In this document: piece after piece, positions 16,335-25,038 of the stretch
Layout: every line of letters starts with the position of its first letter
Position numbering within the stretch: the stretch's first letter is position 1
Source of the DNA: an uncultured Bacteroidales bacterium
GTDB lineage: Bacteria; Bacteroidota; Bacteroidia; Bacteroidales; Bacteroidaceae
Direction: 5' to 3'
Length of the DNA stretch: 64,000 nucleotides
Assembly (NCBI GenBank): GCA_902800305.1
Contig: CADCDP010000008.1
Span: forward strand, 87,235 to 151,234
Position numbers and translations under genes: made by a program
Notes under the pieces: model-generated
The model's input: the letters and a program-made list of their open reading frames with translations, nothing else
What the model was told of the DNA's origin: nothing
Database searches by the model: none

Positions 16335-17408
16335 ATGAGTACAACATTGAATCCCAACAACAATTTGGTCATTATGGCTGGCGGTGTGGGGAGCCGCTTT
16401 TGGCCTATGAGCACCACCGATTATCCAAAGCAGTTTATTGATGTTTTTGGGACAGGGCGCACTTTCATCCAGATGACTTACGACCGTTTCAAGGGGATGA
16501 TAGCTCCTGAAAATGTGTGGGTGGTCACCTCACAGAAGTATGCCGACATCGTGGCAGAACAGTTGCCCGATATTCCAAGGGGGAATATTTTGCTTGAACC
16601 ATGTCGTCGCAACACCGCTCCATGTATTGCTTACGTGAGTTGGCGTATCAAGGCGAAGAATCCAAAGGCAAATTTGGTTATTACGCCGTCTGACCACTTG
16701 GTGACGGATGTGGTGGAGTTTCAGCGTGTCGTCGAATCGGCTTTGAAGTTCACTGCTGAGACGGATGCGATTGTGACTTTGGGCATGAATCCTACACGCC
16801 CTGAGACGGGTTATGGATATATCCAGGCAGACTTGCAGGAACCCTCACTTCGCAACAAGGAGATTTTCCGTGTGGATTCGTTTAAGGAGAAGCCTGATCT
16901 CGACACCGCGAAAAAGTATCTGAAAAATAAGGAGTTTTTCTGGAACTCGGGCATCTTCATCTGGAATGTGAGCACGATTGTGAACTCTTTGCGTATTTAT
17001 GAGCCAGAGATTTCTCGTATCTTTGAGGACTTGCTTCCTGTGTATGGCACAAGCCAAGAACAAGCAATGATAGACTTGAAGTTCCCGCTTTGCGAGAGCA
17101 TCTCCATCGACTATGCCGTGATGGAACGGGCAGACGAAATCTTCGTGTTCCCTGCTGACTTCGGATGGAGTGATGTGGGTACATGGGGTTCGCTGCACAC
17201 CTTGGCCGAGAAGGACAAGAAGGGTAATGCCGTGATTGGCGAGAACGTGAAACTGTTTGATTCGAGCAACTGTGTTGTCCACACAACTGAAGAGAAACGT
17301 GTGGTTATACAAGGCTTGGATGGCTACATCGTGGCAGAGAAGGGAAACACGCTTCTTGTCTGCAAACTGGAAGAAGAACAACGCATTAAGGATTTCTCTG
17401 CCGAGTGA
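16335..17408 (+). CDS. manC: Mannose-1-phosphate guanylyltransferase
   Basis: The 357-residue protein makes GDP-mannose from mannose 1-phosphate and GTP. It shows the nucleotidyltransferase signature VIMAGGVGSRFWPMS, the FIEPCRRNTAP-like LLEPCRRNTAPCIAY, TPSDHLV, the sugar-binding FKEKPD and WNSGIFIW, and FGWSDVGTWGSL. It lacks the C-terminal isomerase half of bifunctional ManC/ManA proteins. Start chosen: ATG at 16335, because an in-frame upstream ATG at 16260 would lie before the -7 box TACCTTTGT at 16283-16291. The next gene begins 10 bases after its stop. Confidence 0.9.
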   Translation: MSTTLNPNNNLVIMAGGVGSRFWPMSTTDYPKQFIDVFGTGRTFIQMTYDRFKGMIAPENVWVVTSQKYADIVAEQLPDIPRGNILLEPCRRNTAPCIAYVSWRIKAKNPKANLVITPSDHLVTDVVEFQRVVESALKFTAETDAIVTLGMNPTRPETGYGYIQADLQEPSLRNKEIFRVDSFKEKPDLDTAKKYLKNKEFFWNSGIFIWNVSTIVNSLRIYEPEISRIFEDLLPVYGTSQEQAMIDLKFPLCESISIDYAVMERADEIFVFPADFGWSDVGTWGSLHTLAEKDKKGNAVIGENVKLFDSSNCVVHTTEEKRVVIQGLDGYIVAEKGNTLLVCKLEEEQRIKDFSAE

Positions 17409-17418
17409 GTTGTGTTTG

Positions 17419-18732
17419 ATGGGTGAGCTAGCAAGGAAATTGTTGTTTCTGTTGATGGTATCAGTGTCTTTTGTTCCGTCATACGCAGAAGACGCTGATT
17501 CTGTTATTGTTGGCTCTGCACCCAAGTTCCTTTATTCTGTGGGTGGTTCGGCAGGCATCAACCACCTGCTGAACATCGAGATGCGTGGCGAAAAGTTGGT
17601 GAAGAGAGGGTGGGGTAGCAACTACGGGCTTTACTTCGATTGGCAAGCTAATCCTTTGGACACAGCCATCAGTGTTTATGACCGCGTGTTTGGGTTCCCC
17701 ACGCTGGAAGCAGGCGTGCAGCTGCTCGACTACAGTCACACTCGTTTGCATACGGGGGACACTCCCTATCAGTCGAGGGTAGGTTATGTGTGGACGGCAT
17801 ACGTGGGTTTCCGTCGTGACATCTACCGCAACCGAAAATGGTCGTTTGGTTATGGCTTGGAAAATGGCTTGACTTATTGTTCGCGTCCATACGAAGCCCA
17901 TAGTAATTTGGATAATGACATGATAGGTCAGCACTTGTCCCTTTATTTCGGATTTGGTGTTTATGCTGGGTATCGTGTCACGCCACAAACGGAGCTGAGC
18001 ATCGGATTAGAATATAAGCATGTGTCGAATGGAGCGACTGACCGTCCGAACAAAGGTTCCAACTCATACGGGGTGACGATGCGGGGAAGGTGTGACTTGA
18101 ATCGACCCAATGGCGACCGTGGATTGACATTCGAGCAACGTCTGGCACGTTTGCAGGCTTTCAACAGGAAACCGTTTGAGTCTTTCATGTATTTGGATAT
18201 TGATGGTTCTGTGGGATTCCGAACGCTGTATGAGGAGTGGTTGTTGCACCGTGACTATCTTCCGGAAGGTGCCCCGGGGTATCACGACGGAAAGTTAGGG
18301 TTGCATACCGTGTGGAGTGCGGAACTTGTACCCATGTTCCGATATAATCAAGTTCATGCGTCGGGTTTGGGATTGGAATACACCTTTGCGGGTTATACAC
18401 CTCGTTCTGCCATGATAGAAAAAGAAATCGGTTTGGAGAAGAACTATTCTCATAGCAAGCATGTTTTGGGTATTGCTGCTCACCACGAAGTTTTCTACAA
18501 GCATCTGTCGTTAGCTATGTCGTTGGGCACTTATCTGTTCCGTCAACATGGTTGGATTCAGGGTGAATCGGAACCAGCTATTTACGAGACGATAGGCATC
18601 CGTTACTATCCCAGCTTCTTCCGGCCTTTCTATATCGGCTACAATGTAAAAGCAAACCTTGGTCGTGCTTACGATATGGAGATAAAGGTCGGTATTCATG
18701 CTGGACATTGGAGATTGAAAAAGAAGAAGTGA
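17419..18732 (+). CDS. PagL-like acyloxyacyl hydrolase (lipid A deacylase family)
   Basis: This is a 437-residue protein with a signal peptide (MGELARKLLFLLMVSVSFVP, cleaved near SYA). The beta-rich body contains EYKHVSNGATDRPNKGSNSY around residues 195-215, matching the PagL active-site pattern H-x-S-N-x5-PN-x-G-x-N. PagL enzymes remove the 3-O acyl chain of lipid A at the outer membrane. It is about twice the size of proteobacterial PagL, and a second domain follows residue 250. The ATG at 17419 is preferred because upstream codons overlap manC. The 10-base gap implies co-transcription with manC, which fits an envelope-glycan role. Confidence 0.7.
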   Translation: MGELARKLLFLLMVSVSFVPSYAEDADSVIVGSAPKFLYSVGGSAGINHLLNIEMRGEKLVKRGWGSNYGLYFDWQANPLDTAISVYDRVFGFPTLEAGVQLLDYSHTRLHTGDTPYQSRVGYVWTAYVGFRRDIYRNRKWSFGYGLENGLTYCSRPYEAHSNLDNDMIGQHLSLYFGFGVYAGYRVTPQTELSIGLEYKHVSNGATDRPNKGSNSYGVTMRGRCDLNRPNGDRGLTFEQRLARLQAFNRKPFESFMYLDIDGSVGFRTLYEEWLLHRDYLPEGAPGYHDGKLGLHTVWSAELVPMFRYNQVHASGLGLEYTFAGYTPRSAMIEKEIGLEKNYSHSKHVLGIAAHHEVFYKHLSLAMSLGTYLFRQHGWIQGESEPAIYETIGIRYYPSFFRPFYIGYNVKANLGRAYDMEIKVGIHAGHWRLKKKK

Positions 18733-18751
18733 AAAATGGGCTTAAAAAAAG

Positions 18752-18789
18752 AAAGAGGTCACGTCGTAATGACATGACCTCTTTTTCCT
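18752..18789. terminator. Bidirectional terminator between the PagL-like gene and rpsP
   Basis: A perfect 10-bp stem (aaagaggtca, 18752-18761, with 18775-18784) has T-rich sequence on its right side and A-rich sequence on its left. It can serve both convergent genes. Confidence 0.85.
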
Positions 18790-18809
18790 ATTGCAGAATC
18801 TTGTTTGGA

Positions 18810-19331
18810 TTATGCTTCGGCTGGTGCTTCTTCAGCAGCAGGAGCTTCAGCTTCAGCCAGAGCAGCGGCGGCTGCGGCCTTCTTCTCGGCAATCTTAGCT
18901 GCAACTGCCTCGTTCACCTTCTTCTCAGCTTCAAGACGTGCCTTCTTGTTGGCAGCTTTATCAGCAGCCTTCTTGTCAGCAGTCTTCTGTGCCTTAGCTT
19001 CCTTCTCTTTCTTCCAAGCCTCGAATTTAGCATCGGCTGTAGCTTCGTCGAAAGCTCCCTTCTTCACACCACCAAGGAGGTGCTTCTTCAGGTAAACGCC
19101 TTCTTCCGAGAGAATGTTGCGAACTGTGTCAGTTGGCTGAGCACCTACAAGCACCCAATAGAGTGCGCGCTCAAAGTTCAAATCAATGGTTGCAGGGTCG
19201 GTGTTGGGGTTGTAAGTACCGATTTTCTCAATGAAGCGACCATCACGTGGTGCCTGTGCATGTGCTGCCACAATGCTGTAGAAAGCGTAGTTCTTACGAC
19301 CGTGACGCTGCAAACGAATTCTTGTTGCCAT
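18810..19331 (-). CDS. rpsP: 30S ribosomal protein S16 with long Ala/Lys tail
   Basis: Residues 1-80 are a normal S16 ([51 protein letters not shown]). The remaining 90 residues are an Ala/Lys/Glu-rich helix-prone tail ending [14 protein letters not shown]16 of Bacteroidota is known to be longer than the 80-90-residue proteobacterial protein, so the tail is probably normal here. The usual rimM-trmD-rplS partners are absent; the gene stands alone. A minus-strand -7 box (TAACTTTGC, 19416-19424) and a leader hairpin (19394-19412) lie upstream. Confidence 0.95.
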   Translation of the reverse strand: MATRIRLQRHGRKNYAFYSIVAAHAQAPRDGRFIEKIGTYNPNTDPATIDLNFERALYWVLVGAQPTDTVRNILSEEGVYLKKHLLGGVKKGAFDEATADAKFEAWKKEKEAKAQKTADKKAADKAANKKARLEAEKKVNEAVAAKIAEKKAAAAAALAEAEAPAAEEAPAEA

Positions 19332-19393
19332 TTTGTAATGAAAATGTTTAATAATTAATGATTATGTCGCCATCTCGTGACGACGTGAACTAT

Positions 19394-19424
19394 GCTGTTA
19401 TCTCGTAACAGCGGTGCAAAGTTA
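19394..19424 (-). promoter_or_regulatory. rpsP promoter box and leader hairpin
   Basis: The -7 box TAACTTTGC lies at 19416-19424 (minus strand). It is followed in the transcript by a 7-bp hairpin gctgtta/taacagc (19394-19412), possibly a site of ribosomal-protein feedback. That role is inferred. Confidence 0.5.
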
Positions 19425-19519
19425 CGGCTTTTTTATTTCATTTTTAATCTTTTTAGAAAATCTTTTCGTTTTTTTGGCTTTTTTTTCGGTTTTCCTTTTC
19501 GTTCTATTGTTTATTTTAG

Positions 19520-19528
19520 TACATTTGC
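19520..19528 (+). promoter_or_regulatory. Promoter of the rseC-rnf operon (TACATTTGC)
   Basis: The -7 box lies 80 bases before the RseC start. It is the only good promoter match before the seven co-directional genes. Confidence 0.5.
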
Positions 19529-19608
19529 AATGTTTAGTTGTAATCTATACTTTGCAAAATGTCAGTAAAACTGGCGAGTAGGTGACAAAACCACAGATAA
19601 CTATTAAC

Positions 19609-20055
19609 ATGAGGACAGAGAGCATAGCGCATCAAGGTGTGGTGGAAACAGTCGAGGGCGACCATGTGCGGGTGAATATTGTTCAGTTGGCGGCGTGCAG
19701 CGGATGCAAGGCGCGTTCGTTGTGTTCGTCGAGTGAAAGCAAGGAAAAACTCATCGATGTGTATGAGGTTGGTGCGGCTGAGAAATACAAGATAGGAGAA
19801 GAGGTGAAAGTGTGTGGAGCTTTGAGCATGGGGAAGACGGCTGTGCGATTGGCTTTTGGCGTTCCTGTGCTGATAATAGCTGTATGGATGTTGGTGGCCA
19901 TGGTTCTTCTGGGGTTGACGGAGTTGACCTCAGTGGGCATTTTAGCGGGCATTTTGGCTGTCTATTTCTATATATTATATATGTGTAGGGATAAGATGGC
20001 GAAGAAGTTTGCCTTTTGGATAGAGAAGGGCGCTTCGCTAAATGATAGATGTTAA
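19609..20055 (+). CDS. RseC/MucC-family positive regulator, Rnf-linked
   Basis: This 148-residue membrane protein has an N-terminal beta domain with a Cys motif (AACSGCKARSLCSSSE) and two transmembrane helices (LAFGVPVLIIAVWMLVAMVL and VGILAGILAVYFYILYMC), the RseC layout. RseC proteins are linked to the Rnf or Rsx reducing system, where the Cys cluster probably holds a redox-active site. The ATG at 19609 is preferred over an in-frame GTG at 19582 because it matches family length. It leads the rnfBCDGEA operon, 78 bases before rnfB. Confidence 0.82.
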   Translation: MRTESIAHQGVVETVEGDHVRVNIVQLAACSGCKARSLCSSSESKEKLIDVYEVGAAEKYKIGEEVKVCGALSMGKTAVRLAFGVPVLIIAVWMLVAMVLLGLTELTSVGILAGILAVYFYILYMCRDKMAKKFAFWIEKGASLNDRC

Positions 20056-20133
20056 ATGATAAATGATTAATGTTCTTAAGAACTTAAAAACGAACAAATT
20101 CGGAAACTTACATACTAACTAAATAACACTTTT

Positions 20134-21273
20134 ATGGATTTTCAAGTAATTCTAATTGCTGTCATTGCTTTGGCTGTACTTGGCTTCGCTTTGGCGTTGC
20201 TGCTTTATGTCGTGTCAAAGCGGTTTGCAGTAAAAGAAGATCCCCGAATCGGTCAAGTGCTTGAAGCGTTGCCTGGTGCGAACTGTGGCGGATGCGGCTT
20301 CCCAGGATGCGGCGGTATGGCTGCGGCTTGTGTGAAGGCGGCTGATGCAGGTTCGCTCGAAGGACTGAACTGTCCTGTTGGCGGTGCTGAGTGCATGGAG
20401 AAGATTGCGGGAATCTTGGGCATGGAAGTTGCTGCGGCAGCTCCTAAGCTGGCTATTGTGCGATGCAACGGAACGTGTGAGAAACGTCCTCATTTGCGCG
20501 TTTACGATGGCGTGAAGAGTTGCCGTGTGGCCAACACCGCCTGCATGGGCGAGACGCAATGCTCTTACGGCTGTCTGGGTTGTGGGGATTGTGTGGCTGC
20601 TTGCCAGTTTGACGCTCTTCACATGAACCCCAAGACGGGTTTGCCAGAGGTGGACGCTGAGAAGTGTACGGCTTGCGGTGCCTGTCAGAAGGCTTGTCCG
20701 CGTGGCATTATGGAGGTGCGCACGGTAAGTGGTGCCAACAAGGATGCTTTTGTGGTGATTTGTATGAACATGGACAAAGGTGCTGAGGCCATGAAGATTT
20801 GTGCCAGCTCTTGTATCGCTTGCAAGAAGTGTCAGAACGCTTGCGGTAGCGATGCTGTGCATGTGGGCAACAATGTGGCTTACATCAACCCCGATGCCTG
20901 TGTGCTTTGTGGTGCTTGCTTCGAGGCTTGTCCTCGTGGTGCCATCGCTTCTGTCAGCATCAAGGGTGTGGAGCGTAAGGACACGCACAATCCGATTCCT
21001 GGTGCTGCCAAGCCTGCTGCTAAACCTGCTGCTGGTGCTGCCAAAGCTACTGCTACTGCTGCCGCACCTGCTGCTCCTGCGAAACCTGCCAAGGAATGGA
21101 AACCGATTGAGGTCAAGTATGATGCACCTCTCATGCCGAGCCAGCAGATTCTTCTGGCAGGTCCCAAGGACATCAGTAACCCCGTTCCGGCGGCAAAAGA
21201 AGTTAAATTTGAAGATAAGCGCACAGACGCTCCACTTCCACCAAGCCAGTTGATTCTGCTTGGCCTTAAATAG
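20134..21273 (+). CDS. rnfB: Rnf complex subunit B (polyferredoxin) with extended C-terminus
   Basis: RnfB takes electrons from ferredoxin for the Na+/H+-pumping ferredoxin:NAD+ oxidoreductase. An N-terminal membrane anchor is followed by the RnfB [4Fe-4S] motif GANCGGCGFPGCGGMAAAC and further Cys clusters CSYGCLGCGDCVAAC, CTACGACQKAC, CIACKKCQNAC and CVLCGACFEAC. After residue about 285 comes a 35-residue Ala/Pro/Lys linker, and then two copies of a short motif (DAPLMPSQQILLAG and DAPLPPSQLILLG). The family core ends before the linker, so the tail is an extra. The start is the ATG at 20134. rnfC follows after 8 bases. Confidence 0.93.
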   Translation: MDFQVILIAVIALAVLGFALALLLYVVSKRFAVKEDPRIGQVLEALPGANCGGCGFPGCGGMAAACVKAADAGSLEGLNCPVGGAECMEKIAGILGMEVAAAAPKLAIVRCNGTCEKRPHLRVYDGVKSCRVANTACMGETQCSYGCLGCGDCVAACQFDALHMNPKTGLPEVDAEKCTACGACQKACPRGIMEVRTVSGANKDAFVVICMNMDKGAEAMKICASSCIACKKCQNACGSDAVHVGNNVAYINPDACVLCGACFEACPRGAIASVSIKGVERKDTHNPIPGAAKPAAKPAAGAAKATATAAAPAAPAKPAKEWKPIEVKYDAPLMPSQQILLAGPKDISNPVPAAKEVKFEDKRTDAPLPPSQLILLGLK

Positions 21274-21281
21274 AAAGAATA

Positions 21282-22640
21282 ATGAAAACATTTAGAATAG
21301 GTGGTGTTCATCCGGCAGAGAACAAGCTGTCTGCCGCTGAACCAATCAAAGTGGCGGAGTTGCCGAAGGTGGCTGTTTTCCCTATGGGACAGCACATCGG
21401 GGCACCTGCTCTTCCATGTGTGCAGAAAGGCGACAAGGTGAAGGTGGGTACTCAGATTGGTAAGCCGATGGAGAAAGCCTTGTCCACTTCTATTTTCTCA
21501 TCCGTCAGCGGTACCGTGCTCAAGGTTGATACGGTGGTGGAAGCCAGCGGTTACAAGAAACCTGCTGTTTACATCACGGTGGAAGGCGACGAATGGGAAG
21601 AGAGCATTGACCGCAGCGATAAGCTTGTCACATTGAAAGATAAGCCAGAACTTACTCCTGAAGCGATTATTGAAAAGGTGAAGAATGCTGGCATCGTCGG
21701 TATGGGTGGTGCTTGTTTCCCCACTCATGTGAAGCTGATGCCTCCACCACAGTTCAAGCCCGAATGGGTGATTATCAACGCTGTGGAGTGTGAGCCATAC
21801 TTGACGGCTGACCATCGTTTGATGCTCGAAAAGGCAGACGAGGTGCTTGTTGGTGTGGAACTGCTGATGAAGGCAGCCAAAGTGACCAAGGGCTTCATCG
21901 GTATCGAAGAGAACAAACCCGATGCCATCAAGTTGATGACTGAGAAATGTGCTGCCCAGCACCCCAACATCGAGGTCGTTCCGTTGAAAACCAAGTATCC
22001 GCAAGGTGGTGAGAAGCAGCTGATAGATGCCGTAGTGCGTCGTCAGGTTCCTGCACCTCCTGCATTGCCTGTCTCTGTTGGAGCAATCATCCAGAATGTA
22101 GGTACGGCTTTCGCTGTTTATGAAGCAGTTATGAAGAACAAACCGCTCTTCGAACGTGTTGTTACCGTGACAGGTAAAGAACTCAAGAAGCCCAGTAACT
22201 TCCTCACCCGTATGGGTACGCCGATGACGCAGCTTATAGAAGCATGTGGCGGTTTGCCTGACGGAGATGTGAAGGTGATTGGTGGTGGCCCTATGATGGG
22301 TAAAGCATTGGTCAACACCGATGTACCTATCTGCAAGGGTTCTTCGGGTGTGCTCATCATGAGCGGCAAAGATGTTCGTCGTGGCGAACCACAACCCTGC
22401 ATCCGTTGTGCCAAGTGTGTGAGTGCCTGTCCGATGGGTCTCGAACCTTATCTCCTTGCTACTTGCTCAGGTAAGAAGATGTGGGACAAGGTGGAGGCAG
22501 AGGACATCACCAGCTGCATCGAGTGTGGCTCTTGCCAGTTCACTTGTCCTTCCAACCGCCCATTGCTCGACCTCATCCGCATGGGTAAAACAACAGTAAT
22601 GACTAATATTCGTGCTCGTCAGATGGCGGCAAAAAAATAA
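21282..22640 (+). CDS. rnfC: Rnf complex subunit C
   Basis: This is the 452-residue peripheral NADH- and FMN-binding subunit. The N-terminal part begins TFRIGGVHPAENK. The Rossmann-like FMN/NADH region shows IVGMGGACFPTHVK and AVECEPYLTADHRLM. Two C-terminal [4Fe-4S] motifs are CIRCAKCVSACPMGLEP and CIECGSCQFTCPSNRP. It docks on the membrane complex and passes electrons to NAD+. It starts 8 bases after rnfB and ends 6 bases before rnfD. Confidence 0.94.
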   Translation: MKTFRIGGVHPAENKLSAAEPIKVAELPKVAVFPMGQHIGAPALPCVQKGDKVKVGTQIGKPMEKALSTSIFSSVSGTVLKVDTVVEASGYKKPAVYITVEGDEWEESIDRSDKLVTLKDKPELTPEAIIEKVKNAGIVGMGGACFPTHVKLMPPPQFKPEWVIINAVECEPYLTADHRLMLEKADEVLVGVELLMKAAKVTKGFIGIEENKPDAIKLMTEKCAAQHPNIEVVPLKTKYPQGGEKQLIDAVVRRQVPAPPALPVSVGAIIQNVGTAFAVYEAVMKNKPLFERVVTVTGKELKKPSNFLTRMGTPMTQLIEACGGLPDGDVKVIGGGPMMGKALVNTDVPICKGSSGVLIMSGKDVRRGEPQPCIRCAKCVSACPMGLEPYLLATCSGKKMWDKVEAEDITSCIECGSCQFTCPSNRPLLDLIRMGKTTVMTNIRARQMAAKK

Positions 22641-22646
22641 AGAATT

Positions 22647-23642
22647 ATGGCTAATAAATTAGTAGTATCACTTTCACCTCACGTGCATGGCGGCGACTCC
22701 GTGCAGAAGAACATGTACTGGGTATGCGCGGCCCTTGTACCTGCTCTTCTCTGCTCGTTCATCAGCTTCGGCGTGGGTGCGATTATAACCACGGCCATTT
22801 CGGTGGCTTCGTGTGTGTTCTTCGAGTGGGCCATCAACAAGTTCATGCTGAAGAACCCCAAGTGTACCGTCTGCGACGGTTCTGCCATTCTCACGGGTAT
22901 CTTGTTGGCGTTCAACATGCCCAGCAACATCCAACCTTGGATTATCATCGTGGGTGCGCTCTTCGCCATCGGAGTGGTGAAGATGACCTTCGGCGGTTTG
23001 GGTTGCAACCTCTTCAACCCGGCTCTTGCAGGTCGTGCATTCCTGCTCATCTCCTTCCCTGTCGATATGACCACATGGCCAACACCAGGACAGGGTTTCG
23101 GTTCCTATCTGGATGCAGAGACGGGTGCAACTCCTCTTGCCATTATGAAGGCAGCTTTCAAGAGTGGCAACCCTGAGATGCTGAAAGAACTTCCTTCTTT
23201 CCAAGATATGCTCCTTGGCAATACGGGTGGCTGTCTTGGTGAAGTATGTGCGGCAGCACTCATCCTTGGCTTCATCATCCTGTTGGTGAAGAAAGTCATC
23301 ACTTGGCACATCCCTGTCAGCATCCTTGCCACGGTGGTTGTGTTCTCGGGTCTTCTCAATTTGGCCAATCCCGTTTATGCCAATCCGTTGGCAGAACTGA
23401 TGAGCGGAGGTTTGCTGTTAGGTGCCATCTTCATGGCTACCGACTATGTGACTTCGCCCATGAGCAAGAACGGTCAGCTCATCTATGGTGTGGCCATCGG
23501 TGCCCTTACGGTCATCATCCGTACTTACGGTGCCTATCCCGAGGGTATGTCGTTCGCCATCCTCATTATGAACGCCTTCGTGCCGCTCATCAACAACAAG
23601 TTCAAACCTAAGCGTTTTGGCGAAGTGCCAGCAAAGAAGTAA
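22647..23642 (+). CDS. rnfD: Rnf complex subunit D
   Basis: This 331-residue membrane subunit has about nine transmembrane helices and relatives in NqrB. The motif TGATPLA (positions about 155-161; seen as ETGATPLAIMKA) contains the Thr to which FMN is covalently attached by ApbE. Other signatures are GCNLFNPALAGRAFLL and FMATDYVTSPMS. It is part of the ion-translocating module with RnfE, RnfA and RnfG. It lies 6 bases after rnfC and 13 before rnfG. Confidence 0.94.
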   Translation: MANKLVVSLSPHVHGGDSVQKNMYWVCAALVPALLCSFISFGVGAIITTAISVASCVFFEWAINKFMLKNPKCTVCDGSAILTGILLAFNMPSNIQPWIIIVGALFAIGVVKMTFGGLGCNLFNPALAGRAFLLISFPVDMTTWPTPGQGFGSYLDAETGATPLAIMKAAFKSGNPEMLKELPSFQDMLLGNTGGCLGEVCAAALILGFIILLVKKVITWHIPVSILATVVVFSGLLNLANPVYANPLAELMSGGLLLGAIFMATDYVTSPMSKNGQLIYGVAIGALTVIIRTYGAYPEGMSFAILIMNAFVPLINNKFKPKRFGEVPAKK

Positions 23643-23655
23643 AGGAGGGTAGCGT

Positions 23656-24414
23656 ATGGAAAAGCTAAAATCTTCATTAACAAATATGTTGGTGGTGCTC
23701 ACCGTCATCGCCATCATTGCAGCGGGTGTGCTTGCTTCGGTGAATGCCGTCACAGCTCCCCAAATAGAGAAAATAAATGCTGAAAATTTGGCTGCTGGCA
23801 TCAAGGCCGTAATGGGTAGCGACGACATCCAAGTGTCTGAACCTTGGGAAGTCGATGCTTTCACGGCTTACGACATCAACGATGCCAATGGCGATGCGCT
23901 TGGCAAGGCAGTCGTCACTACCGAAAACGGTTTTGGTGGCCCTCTGAAAGTCCTCGTCGGCTTCAACACCGAGGGTGACATCCTCGGCTACACCGTGCTT
24001 GAACACGCTGAGACCCCAGGTTTGGGTGCTAAGGCAGGTGAGTGGTTCCAAGACAAGATTATCGGCATGAACCCTGGTAAGAACAACTTCACCGTGAGCA
24101 AGGACGGTGGCGAGGTGGATGCTATTACCGCATCGACTATCACCAGCCGCGCTTTCCTCCTGGCCATTCAGAATGCATACGACAAGATGATTGCCGGTCA
24201 GGATGTCACTTCTGGTGCCACCAAGCAAGCCGACAAAGCTGATGCTTGCGAAGGCCACCATTGCAAGGGTGAAAGCCACCATTGCAAGGGTGAAAGCCAA
24301 GATTGCAAGGGCGAAGGCCACGATTGCAAAGGTGAAGGTCACGATTGCAAAGGCGACCATGAGTGTGAGAAGGTGAGTGCTTGCGACATCGAGACTCCCG
24401 AAGTAATTGAATAA
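23656..24414 (+). CDS. rnfG: Rnf complex subunit G with Cys/His repeat tail
   Basis: RnfG is a membrane-anchored subunit with a covalently bound FMN on the outer face. An N-terminal helix (VVLTVIAIIAAGVLASVNAV) is followed by the FMN domain with GYTVLEHAETPGLGAKAGEW and the flavinylation segment DAITASTITSRA. The family normally ends soon after. Here about 45 more residues follow, mostly five tandem copies of a seven-residue GHxCKGE-type unit (24250-24354) and then HECEKVSAC. Seven or more Cys with adjacent His suggest metal or redox binding outside the cytoplasmic membrane. ATG at 23656 after gagggtagc. Confidence 0.92.
   Translation: MEKLKSSLTNMLVVLTVIAIIAAGVLASVNAVTAPQIEKINAENLAAGIKAVMGSDDIQVSEPWEVDAFTAYDINDANGDALGKAVVTTENGFGGPLKVLVGFNTEGDILGYTVLEHAETPGLGAKAGEWFQDKIIGMNPGKNNFTVSKDGGEVDAITASTITSRAFLLAIQNAYDKMIAGQDVTSGATKQADKADACEGHHCKGESHHCKGESQDCKGEGHDCKGEGHDCKGDHECEKVSACDIETPEVIE
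24250..24354 (+). repeat. Five tandem 21-base units inside rnfG
   Basis: In-frame units start at 24250, 24271, 24292, 24313 and 24334, each coding E-[GS]-[HQ]-[HD]-C-K-G. They differ at a few positions, so the array is not brand-new. Copy number could vary by slippage or recombination. Confidence 0.85.
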
Positions 24415-24438
24415 CCCCAAAAAGAAAGGAAAAGAATT

Positions 24439-25026
24439 ATGAATAACTTCAAAATATTGGTGAATGGTATCATCAAGGAGAATCCGACGTTCGTCCTTCT
24501 TTTGGGTATGTGTCCAACCCTCGGTACCACCTCTTCCGCCATCAACGGCATGTCGATGGGTCTCGCCACCATGTGCGTGCTCATCCTCTCTAACTTTATC
24601 ATCGCATCCATCAAGAAGTTCATCCCCGATATGGTGCGCATCCCGTCTTACATCGTCGTCATCGCAAGTCTTGTGACGGTGCTCCAGATGGTCATCAAGG
24701 CGTATGCTCCCGACATCGACAAGAGCCTCGGACTTTTCATCCCGCTCATCGTGGTGAACTGCATCATCCTCGGTCGTGCAGAGTCATTCGCAGCCAAGAA
24801 CGGAGCCGTTGCTTCCATCTTCGACGGCATCGGTATCGGCCTTGGCTTTACCATCGCTCTCACCTGTCTGGGTGCTGTTCGTGAACTTCTCGGCACAGGT
24901 GCCATCTTCGGCATTACCCTCTGGGGAGAGAACTACGGAATGCTGATGTTCGTGCTGGCTCCAGGTGCATTCCTTGCACTTGGCTACCTTATCGTATTGT
25001 TCAACAAAATCACAAAGAAAGCATAA
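24439..25026 (+). CDS. rnfE: Rnf complex subunit E
   Basis: This is a 195-residue membrane protein with about six helices, homologous to RnfA and NqrD. It shows NPTFVLLLGMCPTLGTTSSA, the conserved membrane Cys-containing segment, and LIVVNCIILGRAESFAAKN. It forms, with RnfA, the intramembrane Fe-S site and ion path of the complex. The unit ends with a Lys-rich end (NKITKKA). The gap to rnfA is 12 bases with aaggagg, a strong Shine-Dalgarno match. Confidence 0.94.
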   Translation: MNNFKILVNGIIKENPTFVLLLGMCPTLGTTSSAINGMSMGLATMCVLILSNFIIASIKKFIPDMVRIPSYIVVIASLVTVLQMVIKAYAPDIDKSLGLFIPLIVVNCIILGRAESFAAKNGAVASIFDGIGIGLGFTIALTCLGAVRELLGTGAIFGITLWGENYGMLMFVLAPGAFLALGYLIVLFNKITKKA

Positions 25027-25038
25027 GGAGGACAGATT

